Virus record (IMG/VR): IMGVR_UViG_3300042922_000152
Coordinates: 1-64,000 of that record
DNA from: a virus
Strand: one strand, 5' to 3'
Length of the DNA stretch: 64,000 nucleotides
Shown piece by piece: positions 18,680-27,364 of this stretch (the stretch's first letter is position 1; each line of letters opens with the position of its first letter). The notes under the pieces are model-generated. The model was not told the origin of the DNA and made no database searches. It saw nothing but the letters and a program-made list of their open reading frames with translations. Made by a program: the position numbers and the translations under genes.

Positions 18680-19636
18680 ATGCCAGAGGTAAACTTGGTT
18701 GATTCCCCGTTAACCATTACTGCTACGGCGGGCGTAACTGCTCGCCTTATTCGTCCTGTCGGCGGCCTCTATGTAGGAAATTTGCTTGGATGGGCGACTG
18801 TCACCGCAAATTTTTTTAAGAGGATACGTTACGCAACCAGCGAGCTTGAAGCAACAGCATCATTTTCGGGCAAGCTTACGCGCATAACGCCCATGAGCAA
18901 GGCGTATATTCTTGGTACTGCTACTGTAGAATGTGAGACGCTTCATCAGTATAAAAGTCTGGGGCAGGTTGGGATAACTGCCTTCGGTACTATGACCGTC
19001 AAACCTCCTAAGCGCTATAGGCTTGCAGCAGCATCCATTCAGGCTGAAGCTTCTATGGAGGCTTTTCGGTGGGACAGGTCAATCTATCAGGACATGTTGG
19101 ATTACCTGCCCAAATACTATGAGGACTCGTTCACAGTCAGCAAAATCATGCAAGTTGTCGCCAACGAGTATGTGCGCCTCACAGTCAACGCCTATGACGT
19201 GCTGAATCAATTCACGCCTGAGACTGCTTCAGAGTGGGGACTTGCTCGCTGGGAAAAAATCTGCTTGATAAAGCCTCTTGAAAACGCGACGATAGCGCAG
19301 AGGCGCGCGAGCATCCTGAAGCGCCTGAGAGGAATCGGGACAGTCACTCTCAGCGTGTTCACGTCATTGATTGAGGAATACTACAGCGCGCGAATCGTGG
19401 TAGACGAAGAACTTGCACACGTCACTATACAGTGGACAGGTATACGCGACACGCCACCTGAGTTTGCAGAAATTGAGTACCTGACTCGACAAGTATTGCC
19501 AGCTCATATGACGTTCGAATTTGAGTCTTCGTTCCTCACCTTTGAGGAGTTGGCGAAGCTGCGATTCAGTCAGCTTGCAGGCATGACATTTACTGACATC
19601 AAGAATTACATTCCACCGGGCTACGCGGGACATTAA
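18680..19636 (+). CDS. YmfQ/XkdU-like baseplate protein with N-terminal extension
   Basis: From about residue 130 the sequence matches DUF2313/YmfQ proteins: SIYQDMLDYLPKYYEDS, FTPETASEWGLARWEK, RRASILKRLRG. These are wedge proteins after the J-like protein. The first 125 residues are an extra beta-rich region of repeated KAYILGTATVE- and YRLAAASIQAE-like units that the usual 190-aa family members lack; it may be a fibre attachment domain. Confidence 0.8.
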   Translation: MPEVNLVDSPLTITATAGVTARLIRPVGGLYVGNLLGWATVTANFFKRIRYATSELEATASFSGKLTRITPMSKAYILGTATVECETLHQYKSLGQVGITAFGTMTVKPPKRYRLAAASIQAEASMEAFRWDRSIYQDMLDYLPKYYEDSFTVSKIMQVVANEYVRLTVNAYDVLNQFTPETASEWGLARWEKICLIKPLENATIAQRRASILKRLRGIGTVTLSVFTSLIEEYYSARIVVDEELAHVTIQWTGIRDTPPEFAEIEYLTRQVLPAHMTFEFESSFLTFEELAKLRFSQLAGMTFTDIKNYIPPGYAGH

Positions 19637-19652
19637 AGGAGGTTGATAGAAC

Positions 19653-20909
19653 GTGCCCAATAAAACGCCCAACCTTGGCTTGAATCAATATCAACCTGAA
19701 GACTTTGCGCTTCGTGAGTATTTCAACGAAGACAATCAGGCGGTTGATAAGAAATTCGACGATAACACAGGTCACAGACACTCAGGCGATAACGGTGACG
19801 CGCCTCCTATCGACAGGGACGGAATAGCTAATCAGGCTATCACTGACGAGAAGATTGTTGAGGTTCATGGCAATAAAATCATTCCCGGCACAATTCCTGC
19901 AAGCAGGCTGCGTACCTCGTCGAATGACGAAAAGATTCGCCTCATTAACTTGCACCCCGAAGTTATCTCGGCTATCACAGGTAATGCTCCTGTTGCAGGC
20001 GAGATTCCTGAAGGCAGCATTACAAAAGAAATGCTTGCGGCTGAATCTGTAGACGGTGAAAAGCTCGAAAGCGGCACCGTAGATTATAAGCATTTCTCTT
20101 TGACGAATCGAGCCGCGCTATCAAGTCCTTTTCAGCGTTCGACAGGCACATTTTATCTCGCCAAGGACATTTTGACACTGGCGAACAAAGGACAGGCCTC
20201 TGGTGGCGCAACAGTGACGCGAGCGCTGCTGAAGGACTTGCCTGTCAAACCTAAGTGGAATTTGCACACAGCAGCACTTTCATTTCCCTCTGGCTCTGCT
20301 GGGCAGTTTAGGATTCCTCTTGACGTGTACACGCAGAGCGCAGGTTTCAACAATAATCAGTCCTTGCAATTCGGAATACTGACAAAGGGCATTATTCCGT
20401 ATGACTACTTTGTGGGGATGAAGATCAATATCAATGACACGCAGGTCATGAACTATCACGCCACGTTCTACGCAGCGCTTGGCAATGACTGGTATTTGAG
20501 GTTTGGCACCTACGATGTCACAAGTCAGATGGTTAGTTCGCCACAATCTAAATTTGATTCTGTGATGATTAGCAAGCCAACTGAATCTCAGGCTGCTAAC
20601 TTCACCGTGGCGCTTCCTATCGTCGCAGTATGTCGCGGTTCATCCATCGTCAATCTGTTTGAACTTGCCTACAGTTATCTTGACTCTGTGATTACTGAAG
20701 GTCTGTTTGATACAGAGATGGTTTATGATACTAATGGGCGTCTTCTTGAAATTGTCGATAAAGCAGATGATTCCGAGATTATGTCTACTACCATGAACTA
20801 TACAGGAGGAATTTTGACTTCTGTAGTGGAAACCCTGTCTGACGGAAGCGTGGTAACAACAATATTTAATTATGTAGGTGGAAGGCTTGTAGGCGTTTCG
20901 AAATCCTAA
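19653..20909 (+). CDS. Tail fibre protein with C-terminal YD-like repeats
   Basis: A GTG start follows AAAGGAGGTTGATAG. The N-terminus MPNKTPNLGLNQYQPEDF is typical of fibre proteins that dock on the baseplate, with HRHSGDNGD motifs. The middle is beta-rich. The last 60 residues repeat a Y-x-x-GRL / NY-x-GG-x-L pattern three times, resembling RHS/YD repeats. It probably contacts the host surface with the next two proteins. Confidence 0.75.
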   Translation: MPNKTPNLGLNQYQPEDFALREYFNEDNQAVDKKFDDNTGHRHSGDNGDAPPIDRDGIANQAITDEKIVEVHGNKIIPGTIPASRLRTSSNDEKIRLINLHPEVISAITGNAPVAGEIPEGSITKEMLAAESVDGEKLESGTVDYKHFSLTNRAALSSPFQRSTGTFYLAKDILTLANKGQASGGATVTRALLKDLPVKPKWNLHTAALSFPSGSAGQFRIPLDVYTQSAGFNNNQSLQFGILTKGIIPYDYFVGMKININDTQVMNYHATFYAALGNDWYLRFGTYDVTSQMVSSPQSKFDSVMISKPTESQAANFTVALPIVAVCRGSSIVNLFELAYSYLDSVITEGLFDTEMVYDTNGRLLEIVDKADDSEIMSTTMNYTGGILTSVVETLSDGSVVTTIFNYVGGRLVGVSKS

Positions 20910-20922
20910 AGGAGGTTTGCAA

Positions 20923-22896
20923 ATGGCTGGTTTTAGTCCCGTATATGTCCTTAATGACAAGCTTCCTGTTAAGCTGCTGCAAGACAAGTTCACGCTGACC
21001 GAACTTGGTTATGAGCCTACATCGCAAACCACACTCACTGTCAGCAATACTACAGCATCGTCCCAACTCACGCAGAACGAGTATGTGCGCGCGCTGATTA
21101 CTGTCGAGAACTATCCTATCCGCGTATGGGTGACAGGCGAGCTTCCAACGAATGCCGCAGGTCATCTTATTGAGGCAGGGGATCAAATTGTTCTCAACTC
21201 TCCGACGCAGATCAAGAAATTTCGGGCAATCGGTATCGGTGGTCCTGCCGTACTGCAAATTTCTTTCTATCGTCCTTATGACTCTGAAGCGCCTGAAGCT
21301 GTCACAGGCGTTGCAGCACAGCCGGGAGTGCGCCTTGTGTCGCTGACTTGGGACGCCTCGCCTGCTACTGATCTTGCCGGATACAATGTGTATCGAAACG
21401 GCTCCAAGGTCAATGACGCGCTGATTACCTCGACTTCCTACGTCATGCAGAACCTCACAGCAGGTCAGACATATATCTTCCAAGTAACAGCGCTTGACCT
21501 GTACAACAACGAATCGCTCAAGAGCGCTGCGATTGAGGTAGTACCTCTTGCGCCTGACCTTGTACCTCCTGGTGCGCCTACGAATGTCCTGATTGACCCG
21601 ATTCATGCAGGCTTGCGCGTTTCGTGGGCAATCAGTCCTGAGCTTGACCTTGCGGGCTATAACGTCTATGTCAACAATGCCCCTGTGAATCAAGGTCTGA
21701 TTTTGATTCCGACATACGACATCGAAGGTCTGACTATTGGTCAATCGTACAGCGTACAGATCACCGCTGTTGATACATCCGACAATGAGTCTGCGAAATC
21801 CGCCGCTGTAAACGGCGTACCTGTTGACCTCACGCCGCCTGCAACACCTACGAACTTCAGCGCCACCGCTGCTGACCGTCAGGTTGTCCTCACTTGGTCT
21901 GCAAATACCGAACCTAATCTTGCAGGCTACAACGTCTACAGAAACGGCGTCAAGGTTACTGCAACGCCTATCTCTGCGCTGACCTACACGAGCAGCGGCT
22001 TGACAAACGGCGTTGAGTATTCCTTCCAAGTAGCTGCTGTGAATACTCAAGGCATTGAGTCCACAAAGACTGCTGCTGTTCCCAGAACTCCTCGTGACGC
22101 TGTAGCGCCTGCAACGCCTGTGAGCCTTGCTATAACGCCTCAAGACAGCGGACTTGTCCTCACATGGTCTGCTAATACTGAAAGTGACCTTGCTGGTTAC
22201 AATGTGTACCGCAATAACGTCAAGGTCAATTCGACTCTTGTCACTAATGCGACTTACACAATGACAGGCCTCACGAACGGAACGCAGTATTCTTGCCAAG
22301 TGTCTGCTGTCGATACTTCAGGCAACGAGTCTGCAAGAACAGGCGCGATTACAGGCACGCCCAATGACCCGTCCTTGCTGCTGTACGACGATTTCAATCG
22401 TACAACCACAACTGACTTGGGTACTGCTGATACAGGTCAGGCTTACACGTACTACGGCACAGGAGGTTCCTGGCGTTGTAACAATGGCTCTGCTGCTTAT
22501 GTCGCTGTCGATGCGTTCGAAATCGGCTATGCTGTTGTCAACTTCCCTGGACACAATCACGGCAGCATTGAGGCGCAATTCAACAGCGCGCCCAACGCTC
22601 ACCTTGGCTTGGCCTTCCGTATGTCTGCTGATGACGTTGGTCTGTCTGTACGTCCCGGAACAGGTGGTTATGCGCTTTACAAGGACGCGCAGACTGTTGT
22701 TACAACGTTCCCCTCGACGATTGCAGATGGCGACATTCTGAAGGTGACTTTCATCAATGACGACATCATTGTACACCTGAACGGTGTTGAAATCGGACGC
22801 ACAAAGCTTTCCGTGTACATGACGAATACGCAGCATGGTCTTGTGTCGCGCTCTGCTCGTAGTGCTGCATATCTCAAGATTCGCAACAATTCCTAA
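20923..22896 (+). CDS. Tail-associated protein with four FN3 domains and a lectin-like C-terminus
   Basis: AAAGGAGGTTTGCAA precedes ATG 20923. Residues 1-120 form a unique N-terminal domain. Four fibronectin type III domains follow (about 122-210, 212-300, 302-390, 392-480), each with the repeated LAGYNVYRNG and SYxVQITAVD strands and clear similarity to each other. The last 175 residues form a beta-sandwich-like domain (LYDDFNRTTTTDLG, LKVTFINDDIIVHLNG) like laminin-G/concanavalin folds. It is probably a sugar-binding fibre. Confidence 0.85.
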   Translation: MAGFSPVYVLNDKLPVKLLQDKFTLTELGYEPTSQTTLTVSNTTASSQLTQNEYVRALITVENYPIRVWVTGELPTNAAGHLIEAGDQIVLNSPTQIKKFRAIGIGGPAVLQISFYRPYDSEAPEAVTGVAAQPGVRLVSLTWDASPATDLAGYNVYRNGSKVNDALITSTSYVMQNLTAGQTYIFQVTALDLYNNESLKSAAIEVVPLAPDLVPPGAPTNVLIDPIHAGLRVSWAISPELDLAGYNVYVNNAPVNQGLILIPTYDIEGLTIGQSYSVQITAVDTSDNESAKSAAVNGVPVDLTPPATPTNFSATAADRQVVLTWSANTEPNLAGYNVYRNGVKVTATPISALTYTSSGLTNGVEYSFQVAAVNTQGIESTKTAAVPRTPRDAVAPATPVSLAITPQDSGLVLTWSANTESDLAGYNVYRNNVKVNSTLVTNATYTMTGLTNGTQYSCQVSAVDTSGNESARTGAITGTPNDPSLLLYDDFNRTTTTDLGTADTGQAYTYYGTGGSWRCNNGSAAYVAVDAFEIGYAVVNFPGHNHGSIEAQFNSAPNAHLGLAFRMSADDVGLSVRPGTGGYALYKDAQTVVTTFPSTIADGDILKVTFINDDIIVHLNGVEIGRTKLSVYMTNTQHGLVSRSARSAAYLKIRNNS

Positions 22897-22910
22897 GAGG
22901 AGGTACACGC

Positions 22911-24104
22911 ATGGAGATTATTCGCAAGAAGAAATCTTCAGGCGGACCCGTAGTTTCCGGTAATGCGTGGAAGTATCCTTTTGGGTATAACATCGAATCA
23001 GGCTTGGCGCGCTGGCCTCTCAGGCGCGCTGAGGCTGTGGACCGGATTGTGCGGGTTAACCTGACAGGTGACTCTATTACTCGCGGCGCTTACTCTTCTG
23101 ACGATACGACAAAATCATATGGCGCACAGCTTCGCAATATCCTTGCACCTATCTATGGCGATAGCGGTTACGGATATATCAATGCTCGTGAAGGCTATAG
23201 CGGACTCGCTACACATCAAACAGCATCCGGCGTGTACGGCGCGCAGAAGCGCGTTCAATTCCTTGATGCTGCTGATGCTGAATATGTTCCTACTCTCGTA
23301 GGCGTAGGCGGTTTTGGTGGCGAGTACATGCGCATTTTCACCAACTGTAAATGCGTATTTAACAACGTTGTAGGCAACAAGTTCACGCTCCTGTACGTTG
23401 ACCTTCCCGGCTCTGGTGAATGGGGAGGAGGCAAGGCGCGAATTGAGGTTGACGGTAACGTTGTCCTGAATAACATTGGTGACAACAGTGTCCTTGTTGA
23501 AACGCCTCGCGCTGTGACCTTCACTGTACCTGCTGGCACTCACACTATTCGCGTAGTAACTACCACGAATCGCTTCGCTGTCAGCGGCATCATCTGTCAG
23601 ACTGCTGATAAAGGCATTCAGATTAATCGTGTAGGACGCGAAGCTTGGAAGACAGGCGACTGGGCGAATCGTGCTGACTCGCATCACCTTGCGTGGGAAC
23701 TCACTCCTGCTGACCTGCATATCATTGCACTCGGCACGAATGACCTGAATCCCGGCATTGTGTCGCAATCGAAAGCGAACATGTCCAAGATTATCAACGA
23801 GATTAAGGCCACGCAAGCTGACGTTTTGCTGTACCTGATGCATCAACCTGCGCAAGGATGGGCAAACTACACCGTTTGGCCTGAGTTTGTAAAAGGCTGG
23901 TACGAGCTTGCTGACGAGCATAACGTGGGCCTGCTTGATGGGCACAAAGCATGGTGGGGTAACTATCAGTACCCGAACGAAATGGGATTCTTCGCACCTT
24001 CTCCTAATGATTTCAGCGGTGGTCCCGGCAATGATCAAGTTCACCCGAGTGACAAGGGCTACAGGTACATGGCCCTTACTATCGCTAACCTCTTGAAAGC
24101 ATAA
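22911..24104 (+). CDS. SGNH-family esterase/hydrolase, tail-associated
   Basis: Block I is GDSIT (residues 53-57, Ser55 nucleophile), block III is ALGTNDLNPG (near 275), and block V is DQVHPSDKGY (near 377, Asp and His). The catalytic triad of GDSL/SGNH hydrolases is therefore present. An inserted carbohydrate-binding-like beta domain lies between blocks I and III. As the last tail gene before lysis it probably deacetylates or cleaves surface polysaccharide or teichoic acid esters at infection. Confidence 0.88.
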   Translation: MEIIRKKKSSGGPVVSGNAWKYPFGYNIESGLARWPLRRAEAVDRIVRVNLTGDSITRGAYSSDDTTKSYGAQLRNILAPIYGDSGYGYINAREGYSGLATHQTASGVYGAQKRVQFLDAADAEYVPTLVGVGGFGGEYMRIFTNCKCVFNNVVGNKFTLLYVDLPGSGEWGGGKARIEVDGNVVLNNIGDNSVLVETPRAVTFTVPAGTHTIRVVTTTNRFAVSGIICQTADKGIQINRVGREAWKTGDWANRADSHHLAWELTPADLHIIALGTNDLNPGIVSQSKANMSKIINEIKATQADVLLYLMHQPAQGWANYTVWPEFVKGWYELADEHNVGLLDGHKAWWGNYQYPNEMGFFAPSPNDFSGGPGNDQVHPSDKGYRYMALTIANLLKA

Positions 24105-24115
24105 CACCCGCTTCC

Positions 24116-24160
24116 AGACGCCGCACGACTTTGACACTAAAGTTTGTGCGGCGTCTTTTT
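24116..24160 (+). terminator. Strong terminator at the end of the structural genes
   Basis: AGACGCCGCAC (24116-24126) pairs perfectly with GTGCGGCGTCT, followed by TTTTT. It separates the virion genes from the lysis pair. Confidence 0.9.
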
Positions 24161-24191
24161 CTATAATCACCTATATAAGGGAGATGTCAAA

Positions 24192-24620
24192 ATGTTGCTT
24201 AAAACTGACAACATGTTTAGCGGCGCGCTTGCTGGGTTGTTGACTTCCGTAACTGCTTCGTTGGGGGGTTGGGACTTGGCGTTGAAGATTTTGCTCGCCT
24301 TTCAGGTCATCGACTACATTACGGGGCTGCTCGCTGCATGGAAGAGAAATGAACTTGACTCCGAAATTATGCTTTGGGGTGGCGTTCGCAAGGCTATGAC
24401 GCTTATCGTCGTAGGCGTTGCGGTTATGTTTGATCATCTGGTTAACGGTGGCGAGCCGATGTTTCGCACACTCGCTGTATATTTCTATGTAGCGCGTGAA
24501 GGTCTGTCTGTTACTGAAAACCTTGGTCTGCTCGGCGTTCAGCTTCCTGATTTCATCAAGGATGCGCTGGTTCAATTGAATAAGCGCGCAGGGGTCAAGG
24601 AGGAAAAGAAGGAGGAATAA
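24192..24620 (+). CDS. Holin (phage_holin_4 / toxin-secretion type)
   Basis: Start is ATG 24192 behind AAGGGAGATG. The 142-aa protein has hydrophobic segments at about 10-30, 33-50 and 70-90, the ITGLLAAWKRNELDSE loop typical of Cph1-type holins, and a charged tail ending KEEKKEE. Holins open the membrane at a set time to free the amidase encoded one base downstream. The short gap indicates co-expression. Confidence 0.85.
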   Translation: MLLKTDNMFSGALAGLLTSVTASLGGWDLALKILLAFQVIDYITGLLAAWKRNELDSEIMLWGGVRKAMTLIVVGVAVMFDHLVNGGEPMFRTLAVYFYVAREGLSVTENLGLLGVQLPDFIKDALVQLNKRAGVKEEKKEE

Positions 24621-24621
24621 C

Positions 24622-25416
24622 ATGCTAATCGCTCTTGATAATGGTCACGGTGCAAACACTCCCGGCAAGCGCACTCCGAAATTCGAGGATGGAACCTTCA
24701 TGCACGAATGGGAGTTTAACAGGCGCGTTGTGCAGATTCTCGCTGTCGAGCTTCAGCGCTGCGGCTTCAGCGTTCTTGAAGTGTCACCTACTGACGAGGA
24801 CACTGACCTAATGGTTAGAACAGCGCGCGCGAATACTGCAAAGGCCGACTTGTTCCTTTCAGTTCATGCGAATGCACTCACAGGCTCATGGGGCAATGCG
24901 CGAGGCATTGAAACGCTGACAGCAGGTGTAGGCGAATCAGTTCGCGTTGGCGCAATCTTACAGCGTCACCTTGTAGCAGATACAGGCCTTTATGATAGAG
25001 GCTTGAAAGATGGCACATGGTTAGGCGTTGTGAAGTATACGAGAATGCCTGCTGTTCTTGTTGAGTGTGGATTCATGGATAACCTGAATGAGGCGCGCTT
25101 GCTCGTGACTGAGGAATACAGGCGCGTGTGCGCTGTCGCGTTGGCTAAAGGAGTATGCGAGGCCTACAGCGTTCAGTATATAGAGGAGGATGACGAAGAA
25201 ATGAAGGAACAACTTGCGGCACTTGAAAAACAGGTGCAAGAACTGACAGCTACTTGTCAAGAATTGAAGGCGAATGCCTCAATGAAGGCACCTTTGTGGT
25301 CTGCTGAAGCTGTCGCTGCTGCTGTGCGTAATGGGCTTATTGATACGCCTGACGGTGGCAGCTATGACTTCTATCGCATTCTGACAGTAATGTATCGTCA
25401 AAAACTGTTCAAATAA
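24622..25416 (+). CDS. Endolysin: N-acetylmuramoyl-L-alanine amidase (Amidase_3)
   Basis: Zinc ligands fit His9 (DNGHG), Glu29 or Glu31 (HEWEF) and His82 (SVHANA), with Glu147 (VLVECGF) catalytic. The enzyme cuts the bond between muramic acid and the stem peptide. Residues 190-215 form a coiled coil, and the C-terminus (SAEAVAAAVRNGLIDTPDGG) resembles a small wall-binding helical domain. No signal peptide, so it depends on the holin. Confidence 0.92.
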   Translation: MLIALDNGHGANTPGKRTPKFEDGTFMHEWEFNRRVVQILAVELQRCGFSVLEVSPTDEDTDLMVRTARANTAKADLFLSVHANALTGSWGNARGIETLTAGVGESVRVGAILQRHLVADTGLYDRGLKDGTWLGVVKYTRMPAVLVECGFMDNLNEARLLVTEEYRRVCAVALAKGVCEAYSVQYIEEDDEEMKEQLAALEKQVQELTATCQELKANASMKAPLWSAEAVAAAVRNGLIDTPDGGSYDFYRILTVMYRQKLFK

Positions 25417-25633
25417 AAAATTTTCGCTGGTTGTGCATAATGTACAAGCGCGTCCACATAGACTATTCATAGTCACATAGGCACACTCTGACCTCTGCTA
25501 ACGCAGGGGTCTTTTTTATTTTGTTCGAAAAATCTTCGAATATGACAAGCTTTTGCCATCATATTCTCAAGCAAAGGTACTTTTGAAGTAGCGACAACAT
25601 GAAAAGTACCTAACATTTGAGGAGGTAGCGAGT
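25417..25633. promoter_or_regulatory. Gap before parM: terminator, palindromes, possible centromere
   Basis: A terminator lies at 25490-25519. Before it, CACATAG is repeated at 25455 and 25474 flanking the palindrome GACTAT-TC-ATAGTC (25461-25474). After it, AGGTACTTTT (25575-25584) is matched by AAAAGTACCT (25602-25611) with 17 bases between. Type II partition systems keep their ParR-binding site just before parM, so this AT-rich stretch is the natural candidate. No clear iterated array was seen. Confidence 0.5.
25490..25519 (+). terminator. Terminator after the lysis genes
   Basis: GACCTCTGC (25490-25498) pairs with GCAGGGGTC (25503-25511) around TAAC, followed by six U. Confidence 0.85.
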
Positions 25634-26491
25634 ATGATTATAGGCGTAGATGCTGGTAACAACGCTGTGAAGCTGTATGGCGAGGCTGGACCCCTGATGT
25701 TTCCTTCCGCGATAGGTGAATATCGTGAAAGGAACGTTGAAGGACGCTTTTCTGCTGACGACATGATATATGAGTTCAAGGGTAAGAAAGGTTTTGCAGG
25801 TACGCTCGCGCTGAATGAGTCGGAGTTTTCAGGTTCTCGCATGGGTACGACGAAGGCGCATGAGGAATTGCTTCTGCGCGTCCTGTTAGGTCTTCACAGG
25901 TACGGGACTTCTCCTGAGTATCAGATTATTGTAGGTCAGCCCATCAAGCGTCATACAGTCACAGAAAAGGCGAAAATGCGCACGATGCTGCAAGGTCAGC
26001 ACGAGTTCACATTGAATGGGGTGACGCGCTTAATCAACATCGTGGATGTAGGTATAGCGCCTGAAGGCAGCGCGTCTTTTTGGGCAGCGCCTTGCAATGG
26101 TAAAGTGCGCATTCTTGACTTCGGTTCAGGCACAGTGAACGGGGCAGCGCTCATAGATGGTGCCTATGTTGATAAGGATTCATTTACACTTGAGTATGGA
26201 TTCAATACAACACTGTCAGAGGATAGGATTGAAATGGCGCGCGCTGTAGCAGTTCACGCGCTCAAGAAGTGGCGAAACGAGGATAAACTGCTGCTTGCTG
26301 GAGGAGGCGCAGAGGTCATGCTTCCTCACCTGAGTGAATACTTCGAAAACGTCAGCCTGCTTCGTCCTCGCATCGTTACGAAGTCTTCAGAAGGAGTGGT
26401 GACGAAGTACCTTCAGCCTGTGTATGCAAACGCTGTTGCTTTCTACAATATCGGTGTGCAACAGTTCAAGGTAGGTGTAGAGAATGGCTAA
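25634..26491 (+). CDS. parM: Actin-like segregation ATPase (ParM/StbA type)
   Basis: The actin nucleotide-binding motifs are present: phosphate-1 GVDAGNNAVKL (residues 4-14), phosphate-2 ILDFGSGTVNG (about 159-169) and adenosine motif LLLAGGGAEVM (about 218). PVYANAVAFY near the end is the ParM-type closing motif. At 285 aa it is somewhat shorter than plasmid ParM. ParM filaments push plasmid copies apart; the ParR-like gene overlaps its end by eight bases. In a phage it may segregate a plasmid prophage or position replicating DNA. Confidence 0.88.
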   Translation: MIIGVDAGNNAVKLYGEAGPLMFPSAIGEYRERNVEGRFSADDMIYEFKGKKGFAGTLALNESEFSGSRMGTTKAHEELLLRVLLGLHRYGTSPEYQIIVGQPIKRHTVTEKAKMRTMLQGQHEFTLNGVTRLINIVDVGIAPEGSASFWAAPCNGKVRILDFGSGTVNGAALIDGAYVDKDSFTLEYGFNTTLSEDRIEMARAVAVHALKKWRNEDKLLLAGGGAEVMLPHLSEYFENVSLLRPRIVTKSSEGVVTKYLQPVYANAVAFYNIGVQQFKVGVENG

Positions 26492-26735
26492 GAACTCTGG
26501 CAAGAACTATGAAATTGTTTCCAAGGCTACGTCATTCAACGTCAAAGACCCTGATCAATTGAAGATGCTTGAACATGCGAATAAGCGTAAAAACTTCTCT
26601 GCCTACATTAAGCGCCTGATTCAAAGAGACATGGAGGGGGCTATGCCTGTTTTCGTGCAAGCCCCTTCGCAAGCTCCTATACAGGAGGAATCTGAAATGG
26701 ATTTCAATCCTGACCTGATGCTGAAAATGTTATAA
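26484..26735 (+). CDS. ParR-like ribbon-helix-helix DNA-binding protein
   Basis: KATSFNVKDPDQLKMLEHA followed by NKRKNFSAYIKRLIQRDMEG is the strand-helix-helix layout of ParR/CopG adaptors. The 83-aa protein then has a Pro/Gln-rich linker and an acidic/hydrophobic C-terminus (DFNPDLMLKML), where ParR proteins contact ParM. Overlap with parM supports a ParMR pair. It probably binds the region before parM and represses its own operon. Confidence 0.8.
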   Translation: MAKNSGKNYEIVSKATSFNVKDPDQLKMLEHANKRKNFSAYIKRLIQRDMEGAMPVFVQAPSQAPIQEESEMDFNPDLMLKML

Positions 26736-26795
26736 AGGCAGGCGGCTAAAAAGGATAAGAGCAGCACCGATGATGATTTTAATGATAGGCGACAT
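26730..26795 (-). CDS. Possible 21-aa hydrophobic peptide on the minus strand
   Basis: On the minus strand GGGGGAA lies seven bases before an ATG that opens MSPIIKIIIGAALILFSRLPL. It is one membrane helix with a basic end, like small type I toxins or membrane regulators. It ends against the ParR stop codon, tail to tail. It would be the only minus-strand gene in the window. It could be chance; no promoter was confirmed. Confidence 0.3.
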   Translation of the reverse strand: MSPIIKIIIGAALILFSRLPL

Positions 26796-26837
26796 TTGTT
26801 TTCCCCCTTAATTCGTTTTGGCTTTCGTTCGTAGTAT

Positions 26838-26859
26838 GTGCGCGGGCGCGCACTAATAT
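26838..26859 (+). promoter_or_regulatory. GC palindrome abutting a -10-like box
   Basis: GTGCGC-GGGC-GCGCAC (26838-26853) is followed at once by TAATAT (26854-26859), 22 bases before the start of the transfer-like operon. The same design, palindrome then TAATAT, occurs at 39165-39191. No good -35 was seen here, so an activator or repressor site is suspected. Confidence 0.4.
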
Positions 26860-26880
26860 TCATGAGGAGGCTGTTACATT

Positions 26881-27360
26881 ATGACAACAGTCAACATTAG
26901 ATGGAAGTCTGAGGTAGGCGTACAGCAGGAAAAGCGCCTCATTACCTCTCATAGCATTGAAAAGGATTTCGGCACATCTATCGACAAGGAAGGCCTCGAA
27001 AAAACCGTCAAGTCATTCTTCTATTCTCTGCTGTCGCTGACAGGCGCACACGGTTTTTACACTATGGTAAAGGAGGCCTATGTACAAACGCAGACCGAGG
27101 CTGTAGCTGTGTTCGCGCAGCAGCAGCTTGCAGCGCCTACAGGAACGTTCATGACCCGCCTTGCGCCTCTGCTTCACATGTTTCAGGAAATCGCATTGCC
27201 TGTCGGCATCATCGTCAGTACATGGGGACTTGTCGAAATTATCATGGGAAATGTCGATGTAGGCAAAACTAAATTAAAGTGGTCAATTGTTTGCTACATC
27301 GGGATTTTCCTGATTCCTGAATTGTTCTATGCAATACATGACGCATTCTCCAAGGGGTGA
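26881..27360 (+). CDS. Two-helix membrane protein, VirB2/TrbC-like
   Basis: The 159-aa protein has a soluble N-terminus of about 95 residues, then two membrane helices (about 104-123 and 132-152) joined by a short loop with Gly/Lys (GNVDVGKTKLKW). This loop-linked pair resembles TrbC/VirB2 pilin-type subunits and small membrane parts of Gram-positive conjugation systems. The gene leads an operon whose third gene is a VirD4/HerA-type ATPase. The family call is tentative. Confidence 0.6.
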   Translation: MTTVNIRWKSEVGVQQEKRLITSHSIEKDFGTSIDKEGLEKTVKSFFYSLLSLTGAHGFYTMVKEAYVQTQTEAVAVFAQQQLAAPTGTFMTRLAPLLHMFQEIALPVGIIVSTWGLVEIIMGNVDVGKTKLKWSIVCYIGIFLIPELFYAIHDAFSKG

Positions 27361-27364
27361 CAGC

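Noticed and set aside
20866-22299. 477-aa open frame on the minus strand
   Set aside because: It lies exactly opposite the four-FN3 gene, has no ribosome site, and its length comes from the repeated codon pattern of the plus-strand gene.
24144-24191. CTATATAAGG before the holin as another CTTAAAA-type promoter
   Set aside because: There is no CTTAAAA at the required 16-base distance.
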